The notes below the pieces were generated by a model. That model worked only from the letters and a program-made list of their open reading frames with translations. It had not been told where the DNA came from and ran no database searches. DNA of 64,000 nucleotides from Firmicutes bacterium CAG:460 (GTDB taxonomy: Bacteria > Bacillota_I > Bacilli_A > RF39 > UBA660). The translations under genes were made by a program, and so were the position numbers. The DNA lies in the NCBI GenBank assembly GCA_000437355.1, contig FR899775.1, positions 10,294 to 74,293 of the forward strand, in the 5' to 3' direction. This document shows, piece by piece, positions 26,282 to 34,159 of this stretch. Position 1 is the first letter of the stretch. Each line of letters begins with the position of its first letter.

Positions 26282-26303
26282 GTGAAATTAAACTTCTTTT
26301 TTT
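26273..26303 (+). terminator. Terminator
   Basis: GAAGTTTAA, a six-base loop, TTAAACTTC and a run of T, overlapping the end of the preceding gene. Confidence 0.85.
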
Positions 26304-26330
26304 GACATAAACATAATCTAGTGTTAAAAT
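26302..26330 (+). promoter_or_regulatory. Promoter for the gene at 26349
   Basis: TTGACA (26302-26307), a 17-base spacer and TAAAAT (26325-26330). It begins at the end of the preceding terminator's T run. Confidence 0.75.
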
Positions 26331-26348
26331 AATATAGGTGTTAGATAT

Positions 26349-27299
26349 ATGAATGAAGAATTATTGATAATAATTAACTATTGTGATGAAAATATAACTT
26401 TATTTAAGGAAAATATTGATAAATTATCAGAGTTTTTTAAAAATATTGTTATATGTAATAAAGGTAATTTAAATTTAGATATAAATTATCCAGTTTTTAA
26501 TGGTATTAATTATAATTATTTAGAAAAGATAAATGAACATATAAAACTAAATAAATTAGATGTTAAAGCTATTGTTTCTATTGATAATATATTAGAAGTT
26601 GCTAGTGATGATATCGCAAAATGTGGTTATGAAGCTATAAATACAAAAGATGCTATTATAATGGGTTCAGATGATAGTAAATGTATTAGTAAAAATTTTA
26701 TAAATAAATTGTTTAATACACTATTTAATACTAATTTTAAGACAGTTTTACCAAATATAAAAGCAATAAATATTGAATTATTAAATAGTCAATTAAATAA
26801 AATTACTACTGGTAATAATTATTTGATTACTGCCATAAATGAAAATATTTCTCTAAAAGAGGAAGATATTAAAACAATTTGGCGAAAAAACACGATTAAA
26901 AAAGAGAAGGGGAGACATAAAGTAATCCCCTATTTAAAGAATTTAGTTCCTTATATTATTAAATCATTAATACCATATTTAATTAGTTTAGTGTTATTTA
27001 TGATAATTTTTTATATAAAATCTGATGTAAATGATTTAAAAGGTATTATATTTGCAAATTTAATATCTGAAGGAGTAGGGATAGTATTACATATTATTAT
27101 TAACTATCAAAGTATATATAAATATAACTTAATATCTAGAAATATATTATTTTTATTAAAAAAGATATTTAGAATAATATTATCTTGTTTCTTTATTTAT
27201 ATCTTATATAATTTATTAAATATAAATCTTTTAATAAGTAAATTAGTAGTAGATTTTATTTTAATGATTGTAATTGCTTTAATATTTACTATAAAATAA
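26349..27299 (+). CDS. Degenerate family-2 glycosyltransferase with GtrA-like membrane domain
   Basis: The 316-residue protein has a soluble N-terminal part (about residues 1-185) whose layout recalls DPM1/GtrB-type glycosyltransferases: LLIIINYCDENITLFKENID at the start, AIVSIDN where the Asp-x-Asp region would be, and SKNFINKLFNTLFNTNFK, comparable to the RxxNxLxNxLFGxxxxD block. The active-site acidic pair is not convincing, so it may be inactive. The C-terminal 120 residues hold four membrane helices, as in GtrA. A true GtrA protein is encoded at 56860. Function unknown. Confidence 0.5.
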   Translation: MNEELLIIINYCDENITLFKENIDKLSEFFKNIVICNKGNLNLDINYPVFNGINYNYLEKINEHIKLNKLDVKAIVSIDNILEVASDDIAKCGYEAINTKDAIIMGSDDSKCISKNFINKLFNTLFNTNFKTVLPNIKAINIELLNSQLNKITTGNNYLITAINENISLKEEDIKTIWRKNTIKKEKGRHKVIPYLKNLVPYIIKSLIPYLISLVLFMIIFYIKSDVNDLKGIIFANLISEGVGIVLHIIINYQSIYKYNLISRNILFLLKKIFRIILSCFFIYILYNLLNINLLISKLVVDFILMIVIALIFTIK

Positions 27300-27303
27300 A
27301 TCC

Positions 27304-27334
27304 AAAGTCCCCTATCAATTAAGTAGGGGACTTT
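27304..27334 (+). terminator. Strong hairpin after the glycosyltransferase-like gene
   Basis: AAAGTCCCCTA, a nine-base loop, TAGGGGACTTT. It lies four bases past the stop. The U tail is short (TTT), so termination is likely but not certain. Confidence 0.6.
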
Positions 27335-27362
27335 GCACATATATACGTATACGCGCATATAT
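27334..27362. repeat. 29-bp alternating purine-pyrimidine tract
   Basis: Every base from 27334 to 27362 alternates pyrimidine and purine, with the central part ACGTATACGCGC. Such tracts can adopt Z-DNA under negative supercoiling. It is the only such tract I noticed in the window. Confidence 0.7.
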
Positions 27363-27433
27363 CCTTATTTATATTATATATAAGGTTATAACACGTGCAT
27401 AATCATTATATTTATATATAAATAAGGTTATAA
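27363..27433. repeat. 12-bp inverted repeat with repeated AAGGTTATAA
   Basis: CCTTATTTATAT (27363-27374) is the exact reverse complement of 27416-27427. AAGGTTATAA occurs at 27382-27391 and again at 27424-27433, 42 bases apart. CACGTG lies between them. Confidence 0.7.
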
Positions 27434-27606
27434 AATAAAATCCTTAATTCATAGAAAATAAAAAATAATTTTAAATTGAAAAAATTAATTTTTATAAAAT
27501 TTGAAATCAAATATGTATATTATATGTGTTTGTTACAAAATGTTATGAAAGAAGTTATAATGTTAGTTAAATTGGATAATTTTACTGATTAATATCTTGG
27601 TTATAT

Positions 27607-27634
27607 TTACTAAATAATATATATTATGTTAACT
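27607..27634 (+). other. dif: Candidate dif (XerCD recombination) site
   Basis: The 28 bases end in AATATATATTATGTTAACT, which agrees at 18 of 19 positions with the end of the B. subtilis dif site as I remember it (…AATATATATTATGTAAACT). The left arm (TTACTAAAT) matches poorly. Position in the strand-switch region and a XerC/D-type gene 2.7 kb away support the reading. Confidence 0.5.
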
Positions 27635-27763
27635 AAATTATGAGAAAAAATTAATAATAATATTACTATCTGATTTATTATTAATATTAATTATTATAGT
27701 TTTATTCTTTTTAAATAAGCTTTTAATAATTTCTATAACTAACTTTAGCAAATAAACCTCAGG

Positions 27764-27952
27764 TTATAGAAACCTATCTTTAATATAAGAAATATCTTTG
27801 CTAATTTGTTCTAGTAATTTGTTTTGTTTCTTTAGTTCACCATAAGTTAATAATGGTAATATTGACCTAATTATGGCAATAACTAAAATAATTGCTCCTA
27901 CAATCATTGCATAATTTATAATTAAATCTAAATTTATATTATTTAGTTCCAT
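27764..27952 (-). CDS. Small membrane protein with C-terminal coiled coil
   Basis: The 62-residue protein has one membrane helix (YAMIVGAIILVIAIIRSIL, about residues 13-31) and then a charged segment likely to form a coiled coil (ELKKQNKLLEQISKDISYIKDRF). The start at 27952 is supported by AAGGATGTG upstream; the in-frame upstream codons precede that site. No family recognised. It is the first minus-strand gene after the strand switch. Confidence 0.55.
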   Translation of the reverse strand: MELNNINLDLIINYAMIVGAIILVIAIIRSILPLLTYGELKKQNKLLEQISKDISYIKDRFL

Positions 27953-28021
27953 GAGTAACACATCCTTACTTTTAAAGTTTATCATATAAATTCTTAAAAG
28001 TAAATACTCTCCCCCACTCTA

Positions 28022-28777
28022 CTAACTAATTAAAACGTTTATAATTACTAAAATTGTTCCACAGAATAAGCCTAGATAAATAAATTTGATTTCTTTATAT
28101 TTTAAAGCTTTTGGTAACATTTCTTGAATAGATAAAGTAATCATAAGACCTGCAACTACTATTAAAACTATACTTATCATTAACTCTGAAACAAACCTTT
28201 TTAAGAAAACATATGCAAGTATTGCTCCGAGTGGTTCGGATAAACCTGATATAAGGGTTGCTTTTATAGCTTTTTTCTTGTTATTTGTAGCATAGTAAAT
28301 TGGAACTGCAATAGAAATACCTTCAGGAATATTATGAAGCATTATGGCAATTGATAATCTTAAACCTAGATTAATACTGTGATAACTACTTAAAAACGTG
28401 GCAATACCTTCAGGTAAATTATGTAAAACTAAAACAATCATATTAAGAATTCCTAGTTTATAAAGGTCTCCTCCACTCTCTTTTTTTTCTACTAAACTAC
28501 TTAAATAAGTAATAATAATATAACTAATTATAAAAGCTATTATTAAAATAATAAATGTCTTTGAAACACCATAAAAGTTAACTATTTCAAAAAATGATGT
28601 TGGTATTAAATCAAAAATACTTATAGATATCATTATAGCAATAGAAAAAGAAAGACAAAAACTAATAAATTTGTTTAAGTTTATCTCTTTAATTCTAAAA
28701 AATATAGGTATAGCACCGATTAAAGTGGATAGACCAGCTAATGTAGATAATATAAGTGGAATTATAATATTTTGCAT
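28022..28777 (-). CDS. zupT: ZIP-family metal transporter
   Basis: ZIP proteins import zinc, iron or related divalent metals across the membrane. The 251-residue protein has about eight helices and both signature motifs: VLHNLPEGIATF (helix 4) and MLHNIPEGISIAVP (helix 5), whose His and Glu residues form the transport site. SEPLGAILAY follows in helix 6, as in ZupT/GufA-type members. Substrate specificity cannot be read from sequence alone, so the symbol marks the subfamily only. The second of two adjacent ATGs gives better spacing to GGTGAT. Confidence 0.85.
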   Translation of the reverse strand: MQNIIIPLILSTLAGLSTLIGAIPIFFRIKEINLNKFISFCLSFSIAIMISISIFDLIPTSFFEIVNFYGVSKTFIILIIAFIISYIIITYLSSLVEKKESGGDLYKLGILNMIVLVLHNLPEGIATFLSSYHSINLGLRLSIAIMLHNIPEGISIAVPIYYATNNKKKAIKATLISGLSEPLGAILAYVFLKRFVSELMISIVLIVVAGLMITLSIQEMLPKALKYKEIKFIYLGLFCGTILVIINVLIS

Positions 28778-28803
28778 CATATCACCACTTAATTATATTC
28801 AAG

Positions 28804-29499
28804 TTATCTTACTAAATTTCGTTTTAATTCCTCATTATGGAAAATTGAATGATCAACAGTTGCTGTTTTCATTGATTTCATAATAGCTCTTTTTTGTGGT
28901 GCTAATTTAGCTAAATCTTGCAAAAGAAAGTTGTAAACTGATAAATAACTGATTACAGGAATTATAGTTATTAAAGAGTCTGCCATAATATCCCAAGTAC
29001 ATTCAGTTAATGATGATTCATACCAAATTGGTTGTTTCTTATTTATTCTTTCATTTAAAGCTTCCATTACTTTTTCTAATATCTCACATTCAGAAGAAGA
29101 TAAGAATGGACTCTTAGTGTTTTCTAGTCTTTTTAATTCATATCTTAAAGCTTTAACAAAAAAGGTATTTTCTCCATCACTATGACATAATAAATTTTCA
29201 CTAAATAGTAAATTGCCATGTTGAAATAATTCTTTTTTATAAACCATTGAAAAGTATAATCTTAAAAGTAAGCTTATAGATGCATTATCCGATATTAAAT
29301 AATCATTAATATTACTTCCTCTTTTTTTAATTGTAGCTTTTTCATATTCTAAAAACGCTTCTAAACTAAATGTTTTTTTAGAAAATCTTCTTTTTAATTC
29401 TTCATAAGCATCTTTTTGTAAATCAATACTAAATTGATTAGAAAAAATAATAAAAGATAACTCAGACAAGCTAATGTTTTGTATGTTTTTTGTTTTCAT
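28804..29499 (-). CDS. Hypothetical protein
   Basis: The 231-residue soluble protein is mainly helical, with Leu/Glu/Lys-rich composition in the N-terminal 130 residues (AYEELKRRFSKKTFSLEAFLEYEKATIKKRG). A conspicuous C-terminal segment, AKLAPQKRAIMKSMKTATVD then HSIFHNEELKRNLVR, looks more constrained than the rest. The region around residues 175-200 (IMADSLITIIPVISYLSVYNFLL) is hydrophobic and could associate with the membrane. I do not recognise the family. Confidence 0.55.
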   Translation of the reverse strand: MKTKNIQNISLSELSFIIFSNQFSIDLQKDAYEELKRRFSKKTFSLEAFLEYEKATIKKRGSNINDYLISDNASISLLLRLYFSMVYKKELFQHGNLLFSENLLCHSDGENTFFVKALRYELKRLENTKSPFLSSSECEILEKVMEALNERINKKQPIWYESSLTECTWDIMADSLITIIPVISYLSVYNFLLQDLAKLAPQKRAIMKSMKTATVDHSIFHNEELKRNLVR

Positions 29500-29542
29500 A
29501 AATGTCTCACTGTCTATATAGTATCACATAGTTTATTAAAAA

Positions 29543-30151
29543 TCAAATTAAACTAATAAAATATTTAAATAATTTATCTTGATCTATATCATCCATGTCT
29601 TCTGGATGCCATTGAACTCCGAATATAAATTTATATCCAATTAAACTTATCGCTTCAATAATACCATCATCACTTCTTGCTTCAACTTTAAAGAAATTTT
29701 CATTTATAATTGTATCATGATGTCTGCTGTTAACGTAGATTTTCTTTTTACCAATTATATCTTTTAAAATGCCATCATATATAGTTATTTCATGAACATA
29801 TTCTTTATCTGGAACGTAATGATTTATATTACTATCAACTTTTATAGTGTGGTCCATAAAGGTATTAGCATTAGCAATTGCTTGCATTCCTGCACATATT
29901 CCTAGTAATGGTTTATTGTGTTTCATAGCATGTTTTAATACTTTTACATCAACATCATTCCAAGTAGTTCCTCCGGGAATAATGAAGGCATCACAAGTAT
30001 CAAGGTAATAATTAATATTATCAATACTTGGAATTATAATGGGTAATACATTAAATTGTTCTATTTTTTTTATTAATGAATGTGGTATTTTTTCTATTTC
30101 TAAACCAATTTCATTAATTAATATTCTTGTTGTAACACCAATTTTTATCAA
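29543..30151 (-). CDS. Class I glutamine amidotransferase, peptidase C26 (PuuD-like)
   Basis: This protein belongs to the gamma-glutamyl-gamma-aminobutyrate hydrolase group. The catalytic Cys lies in LLGICAGMQAIA and the His-Glu pair in GVQWHPEDMD. The substrate-site segment FIIPGGTTWND is also typical. At 202 residues it is shorter than PuuD (about 250). A TTG start at 30151 is preferred because GGAAGTG lies six bases upstream; a GTG at 30160 would overlap that site and no ATG occurs near. It could hydrolyse a gamma-glutamyl amide, but the true substrate is unknown. Confidence 0.8.
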   Translation of the reverse strand: MIKIGVTTRILINEIGLEIEKIPHSLIKKIEQFNVLPIIIPSIDNINYYLDTCDAFIIPGGTTWNDVDVKVLKHAMKHNKPLLGICAGMQAIANANTFMDHTIKVDSNINHYVPDKEYVHEITIYDGILKDIIGKKKIYVNSRHHDTIINENFFKVEARSDDGIIEAISLIGYKFIFGVQWHPEDMDDIDQDKLFKYFISLI

Positions 30152-30230
30152 ATTTATCACTTCCTTAATTTACCATAAAATATATGATTAAAAATTTATA
30201 TTTGTTACATAATAATAGTGGGAGGTAAAC

Positions 30231-30341
30231 ATGAGCAAAAATAAAGAAAACGCAAGAAGTAGAGCTAAAAAGACAGCTAAAGCTTCTAGCCGTGCAAGAT
30301 CAAGTGCACGTAACGATGCAAGAAACGAAAACTCTAGATAG
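30231..30341 (+). CDS. Small basic 36-residue protein
   Basis: The reading frame begins ATGAGCAAAAATAAAG, behind GGGAGG with proper spacing, and ends at TAG 30339-30341. The product is very basic and low in complexity: MSKNKENARSRAKKTAKASS, then RARSSARNDARNENSR. It has 8 Arg and 5 Lys, is rich in Ala, Ser and Asn, and has no hydrophobic segment. It lies on the plus strand between two minus-strand genes, and a strong plus-strand terminator starts 19 bases after its stop. Base composition is richer in G and C than in its neighbours. Such a peptide could bind nucleic acid or resemble small spore proteins; I cannot name a family. Confidence 0.65.
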   Translation: MSKNKENARSRAKKTAKASSRARSSARNDARNENSR

Positions 30342-30344
30342 TTT

Positions 30345-31235
30345 TTAGAAATGTGCATGAGGGTGATTGTTATAATCATCCTTTATTTTTTTGTTTTGTA
30401 AATGAGAATATATTTCTGTTGTTTCTAAATTTTCGTGTCCAAGTAATTCTTGAATAACTCTTAGGTCAGCTCCATTATTAAGTAAGTTTGATGCAAAAGA
30501 ATGTCTTAATGTATGAGGACTTATTTCTTTGGTTATTCCAGCTTTATTAGCTAGATTTTTTAATATTTTAAATATCATCTGACGACTTATTTTTTCACCA
30601 TTTTTATTTAAAAACACGTAATTACATGTCTCATTTTTTATTAAAAAAGGTCTATAATTATTAATATAGTTATCTAAAGCTTCAATAGCAACATCATCTA
30701 GAGGAATAATTCTCTCTTTTTTACCCTTCCCCACAACTCTAATAATGCACTCTTCAAAATCTATTTGATTTAATTCTAAATTAATTACTTCACTAATTCT
30801 GGCCCCAGTTGCATACATTACTTCTAAAATAGCTTTATTTCTATAATCAACTGGTTTAGTTAATCTTATATTAAATAATTTGGCTATTTCTTCATTAGTT
30901 AAGTATGTTGGAAGTTTTTTTTCTAATTTTGGAGCTTTTATTCCATCACAAGGATTACTTTTTATTTTATCCATAAATAATAAATACTTGTAAAATGAAT
31001 TAAAAACTGTTAAGTAATGAGCTTTTGTTCTAGCAGTAGCTTCAACATTATCTAAAAAATCTTTTATATCTTCTTTTTTTAAACTAATTAAATCTTTATT
31101 AGTGTAATTTTTTAATAATAAAAGGTTTTCTCCGTAAGAATCAACGGTGTTAACAGATACTCTTCTTTCATATTTTAAATATTCTAAAAAGTCTTTTGTA
31201 CTTCCATCTGTTATATTACTTATAATATTTCGCAA
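30345..31235 (-). CDS. xerD: Tyrosine recombinase XerC/XerD
   Basis: XerC/D recombinases resolve chromosome dimers at dif. The 296-residue protein has a SAM-like core-binding N-terminal domain (about 1-100) and the catalytic domain with Arg146 (YATGARISEV), Lys170 (VVGKGKKER), His241 and Arg244 (SPHTLRHSFA), His267 (LLGHENL) and Tyr276 (TEIYSHL). All six active residues are present. The start is a TTG at 31235 behind AGGTGAT. Whether it is XerC or XerD cannot be decided here; the C-terminal YNNHPHAHF resembles the XerD tail (YxxxHPRA). It lies 2.7 kb from the dif-like site. Confidence 0.88.
   Translation of the reverse strand: MRNIISNITDGSTKDFLEYLKYERRVSVNTVDSYGENLLLLKNYTNKDLISLKKEDIKDFLDNVEATARTKAHYLTVFNSFYKYLLFMDKIKSNPCDGIKAPKLEKKLPTYLTNEEIAKLFNIRLTKPVDYRNKAILEVMYATGARISEVINLELNQIDFEECIIRVVGKGKKERIIPLDDVAIEALDNYINNYRPFLIKNETCNYVFLNKNGEKISRQMIFKILKNLANKAGITKEISPHTLRHSFASNLLNNGADLRVIQELLGHENLETTEIYSHLQNKKIKDDYNNHPHAHF
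30361..30392 (+). terminator. Terminator of the small basic ORF, inside the 3' end of xerD
   Basis: GGGTGATT, a five-base loop, AATCATCC and TTTATTTTTTT on the plus strand. It lies within the coding sequence of the convergent recombinase gene, so it must serve a plus-strand transcript, that of the 36-residue ORF. Confidence 0.75.
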
Positions 31236-31308
31236 TTTTTATCACCTAATTTCTAAATATATTGTATCAAAAAAATAGAAAATGTGCTATAATTATTTAC
31301 GTGATATT

Positions 31309-32502
31309 ATGGAAATTTTAGCAGATAAATTAAGACCTAAAAAAATAGATGACATTATTGGTCAAAAACATTTAGTTGGTGAAGGAAAAATACTTACTAA
31401 TCTTGTAAAAAACAAGAAACTTTTTTCAATGATTTTCTATGGAAAACCAGGTATTGGAAAAACTAGTATTGCTACTGCTTTAGTTAGTGAACTTGAAATG
31501 CATTATAAGTTTTTAAATGCTACAGTTAATAATAAAAGTGATTTTGATACAGCGATTATGGAAGCTAAAATGTATGGAGATATGGTTTTAATAATTGATG
31601 AAATTCATAGAATGAATAAAGATAAACAAGATTTATTACTTCCTTATATTGAAAATGGAACAATTATTCTAATCGGTCTTACTACATCTAATCCATATCA
31701 TAAAATTAATCCTGCTATTAGAAGTAGATGTCAAATATTTGAATTACATGAACTATCTAAAGAAGATATTATTGATGGTTTAAATAAAGCATTACCAAAA
31801 CTTGATAATATTAAAATTGATAAAGATGCTATAGATTATGTTGCTAATCTTGCTAGTGGAGATATGCGTTTTGCTTTAAATCTACTTGAAGTTGCATATT
31901 ACTCTAGTGATAAGAAAATAACTTTAGAAGATATTAAAAAGATTAATAATAAACCAGTATTTTTTCATGATAAAGATGGTGATGGTCATTATGATGTACT
32001 TAGTGCTTTACAAAAATCTATTCGTGGTAGTGATGTTGATGCGTCCCTTCATTATTTGGCTAGATTAATTGAAGCCGAGGATTTAGATAGTATTTATCGA
32101 CGTTTAAGCGTTATAGCTTATGAAGATATTGGCATGGCTAATCCAGGAATTGGACCAAGAGTTATGGCAGCAATAAGTGCTGCAGAATTAGTTGGATTGC
32201 CTGAAGCTCGTATTCCACTCGGACAAATTGTGGTTGAAATGGCATTATCACCGAAAAGTAATAGCTCTCACCTAGCCTTAGATGAAGCAATAAATGATAT
32301 TAGAAAAGGAAATACTGGAAATGTTCCTGATAATATTAAAACATCAAGTCCGGATTATTTGTATCCACACAATTATCCGAATGACTGGGTTAAACAAAAT
32401 TATATGCCAAAAAACTTAATTGGAAAAAAATATTATCGACCTAAAAATAATAAAATAGAACAAAGTTTAAATAAATTACATGAAGAAATGAGGAATGAAT
32501 AA
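31309..32502 (+). CDS. rarA: Replication-associated recombination ATPase RarA (MgsA)
   Basis: RarA/MgsA is an AAA+ protein related to clamp-loader ATPases that acts at stalled replication forks. The 397-residue protein begins ILADKLRPKKIDDIIGQKHLVG and has Walker A (FYGKPGIGKTS), Walker B (LIIDEIHRMNK), sensor 1 (IGLTTSNPY) and the C-terminal tetramerisation region (LARLIEAEDLDSIYRRLSVIAYEDIG, LPEARIPLGQ). The start at 31309 is behind GTGAT. The extended -10 box TG-C-TATAAT at about 31285-31293 is a likely promoter. In B. subtilis rarA is next to tcdA; here gpsA lies between them. Confidence 0.92.
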   Translation: MEILADKLRPKKIDDIIGQKHLVGEGKILTNLVKNKKLFSMIFYGKPGIGKTSIATALVSELEMHYKFLNATVNNKSDFDTAIMEAKMYGDMVLIIDEIHRMNKDKQDLLLPYIENGTIILIGLTTSNPYHKINPAIRSRCQIFELHELSKEDIIDGLNKALPKLDNIKIDKDAIDYVANLASGDMRFALNLLEVAYYSSDKKITLEDIKKINNKPVFFHDKDGDGHYDVLSALQKSIRGSDVDASLHYLARLIEAEDLDSIYRRLSVIAYEDIGMANPGIGPRVMAAISAAELVGLPEARIPLGQIVVEMALSPKSNSSHLALDEAINDIRKGNTGNVPDNIKTSSPDYLYPHNYPNDWVKQNYMPKNLIGKKYYRPKNNKIEQSLNKLHEEMRNE

Positions 32503-33479
32503 TGAAAATAAGTGTTATAGGTCTTGGGGTTTACAGTCTTGCAATAAGCAAAATGTTAGCTAAAAAAGACGAAAATGAAATAGTTATATGGACAGAAAAT
32601 AACGAAAAGTATGAAGAATATAAAAAGACAAAAAAAGTAGCATCTGTTTTTGATACAAAATTACCTAAAAATATCAAAATAAGTGCTAGTATGGAAGATA
32701 CATTAGAAAATACTAATCTTATATATATTATTACTGCAAGTAAATATGTTGATATTGTAACTAAACAAATGAAACCATATTATAATCCTAAAATACCAGT
32801 TTGTATTGCTAGTAAAGGTATTGAAGAATCTCGTGAAGAATTATTATCAAATATTGTTAAAAACGCTTTAAAAACTAATAATATTGCTGTTATATCTGGT
32901 CCAACTTTTGCTGTAGATATCTTAAATAATGAACCAGTAGCTTTGGCACTAGCATCAAAAACTAAAAAAGCTAAAGAATATGTATTAAATACTTTAGCAA
33001 ATGATACATTAAAACTAAGACCTTCAAAGGATATGATTGGTATTCAAATGTGTGGTTCAATTAAAAATGTTATTGCTATTGCATCAGGTATTTTAAGCGG
33101 ATTAGGTTATAGTAATTCTACCCAAAGTTTTTTAATAAATGAATCATTACATGATATAAAGGATATTATTAAAATATTTGGTGGTAACCCAAAAACTATT
33201 TTATCTTTTGCTGGTGTTGGGGATTTAATGCTTACTTGTACAAGTACTAAAAGTAGAAACTTTAGTTTTGGGGTAATTATTGGAAGTACTAAAGACCAAA
33301 ATAAAATAAATGAGTATTTAGCTACTCACACAGTTGAAGGTTATAACACTTTAGAAATTGTTTATAAAATGCTTCAAAAGAAAGGTATTGAAATAGAACT
33401 TATTACTACTATATATGATATTGTATATAATGGTGTTGATGCTAATACATTAGCTAAATTCTTAGTAACAAAAAAGTAA
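32502..33479 (+). CDS. gpsA: NAD(P)-dependent glycerol-3-phosphate dehydrogenase
   Basis: GpsA reduces dihydroxyacetone phosphate to sn-glycerol 3-phosphate for phospholipid synthesis. The 325-residue protein has an N-terminal Rossmann fold (MKISVIGLGVYSLAISKML), in which the usual GAWGTALA is replaced by GVYSLAIS. The CIASKGIEE, ISGPTFAVDI and GSIKNVIAIASGILSGLGYS blocks are canonical; the last holds the catalytic lysine. AGVGDLMLTCTSTKSRNFSFG near residue 245 completes the signature. The start overlaps the rarA stop (TAATG). Confidence 0.9.
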   Translation: MKISVIGLGVYSLAISKMLAKKDENEIVIWTENNEKYEEYKKTKKVASVFDTKLPKNIKISASMEDTLENTNLIYIITASKYVDIVTKQMKPYYNPKIPVCIASKGIEESREELLSNIVKNALKTNNIAVISGPTFAVDILNNEPVALALASKTKKAKEYVLNTLANDTLKLRPSKDMIGIQMCGSIKNVIAIASGILSGLGYSNSTQSFLINESLHDIKDIIKIFGGNPKTILSFAGVGDLMLTCTSTKSRNFSFGVIIGSTKDQNKINEYLATHTVEGYNTLEIVYKMLQKKGIEIELITTIYDIVYNGVDANTLAKFLVTKK

Positions 33480-33499
33480 TCATTCGTTGATTACTTTTT
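33471..33499. terminator. Bidirectional terminator between gpsA and tcdA
   Basis: AAAAAGTAATCA, a five-base loop, TGATTACTTTTT, covering both convergent gene ends. Confidence 0.85.
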
Positions 33500-34148
33500 C
33501 TATTATATAATAAGCAAGCATTAAACCTGCTGTTGAAGGTACAAATATACTTGATGCAACAACTCTATCATTATTTATTATATCTTCTTTAGAACATACA
33601 ACAGGTATTTTTAAACTTAAACCTCTTTTTCTAGCTTCGTATCTTATTTTTTTAGCTAGTTTATCATTGCTTGTCTTATCTAGTCTTGTAATAATTACAT
33701 TACTTGGATTAAGTCTTTTACCAGTGCCCATTGAACTAATTAATGAGATATTTTCTTTGCCTGCATATTCTATTAATAAAAGTTTAGCGTTTACATCATC
33801 ACAAGCATCAATAATATAATCAAAATGCCCAATTGTATTGATATTCTCTTCATTCAAACGCATTTTAAAACCAGTAATATTGACATTTGGATTAATACTT
33901 TTACATCTTTTTATACCAACATCTACTTTAAAAGACCCAATATCATTATATGTTGCAAGTATTTGTCTATTTAAGTTACTTTCAGCAAAAACATCAAAGT
34001 CTATGATAGTAATGTTTTTAATACCACTTCGAACTAAAGCTTCTAAAGCAGTACCACCTACTCCACCAATACCTACAATTAAAACATTAATTTTGCTTAA
34101 CTTATCTAAATTTTCTTTTCCAATAAGTAATTCTAATCTATCAAACAT
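33480..34148 (-). CDS. tcdA: tRNA threonylcarbamoyladenosine dehydratase
   Basis: TcdA (CsdL) uses ATP to cyclise t6A37 in tRNA to ct6A. This E1-like/ThiF-fold protein has 222 residues: FDRLELLIGKENLDKL at the start, VLIVGIGGVGGTALEALVRSGI (ATP site), IDFDVFAESNLNRQI and IDACDDVNAKLLLIEYA. AAAAGGAGGAAAATT precedes the ATG at 34148; in-frame ATGs further up lie in the 6S RNA. The gene lies directly behind the 6S RNA gene, as in B. subtilis where bsrA precedes yrvM (tcdA). With mtaB it gives two enzymes acting on t6A37 in this window. Confidence 0.9.
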   Translation of the reverse strand: MFDRLELLIGKENLDKLSKINVLIVGIGGVGGTALEALVRSGIKNITIIDFDVFAESNLNRQILATYNDIGSFKVDVGIKRCKSINPNVNITGFKMRLNEENINTIGHFDYIIDACDDVNAKLLLIEYAGKENISLISSMGTGKRLNPSNVIITRLDKTSNDKLAKKIRYEARKRGLSLKIPVVCSKEDIINNDRVVASSIFVPSTAGLMLAYYIIEKVINE

Positions 34149-34159
34149 AATTTTCCTCC

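Larger units (their letters stand above)
27300..27763. other. Gene-free, very AT-rich strand-switch region (candidate replication terminus)
   Basis: This 464-bp region lies between convergent genes. Before it most genes are on the plus strand, after it most are on the minus strand. It contains, in order, a long hairpin (27304-27334), an alternating purine-pyrimidine tract (27334-27362), 12-bp inverted repeats and a repeated AAGGTTATAA (27363-27433), a dif-like sequence (27607-27634) and AT-only repeats (27650-27700). I see no convincing coding sequence. Confidence 0.5.

Noticed and set aside
27764..27790. Hairpin AACCTCAGGTT / AGGTT…AACCT at the end of the small membrane-protein gene
   Set aside because: Stems of five bases without a proper T run are too weak to call a terminator.
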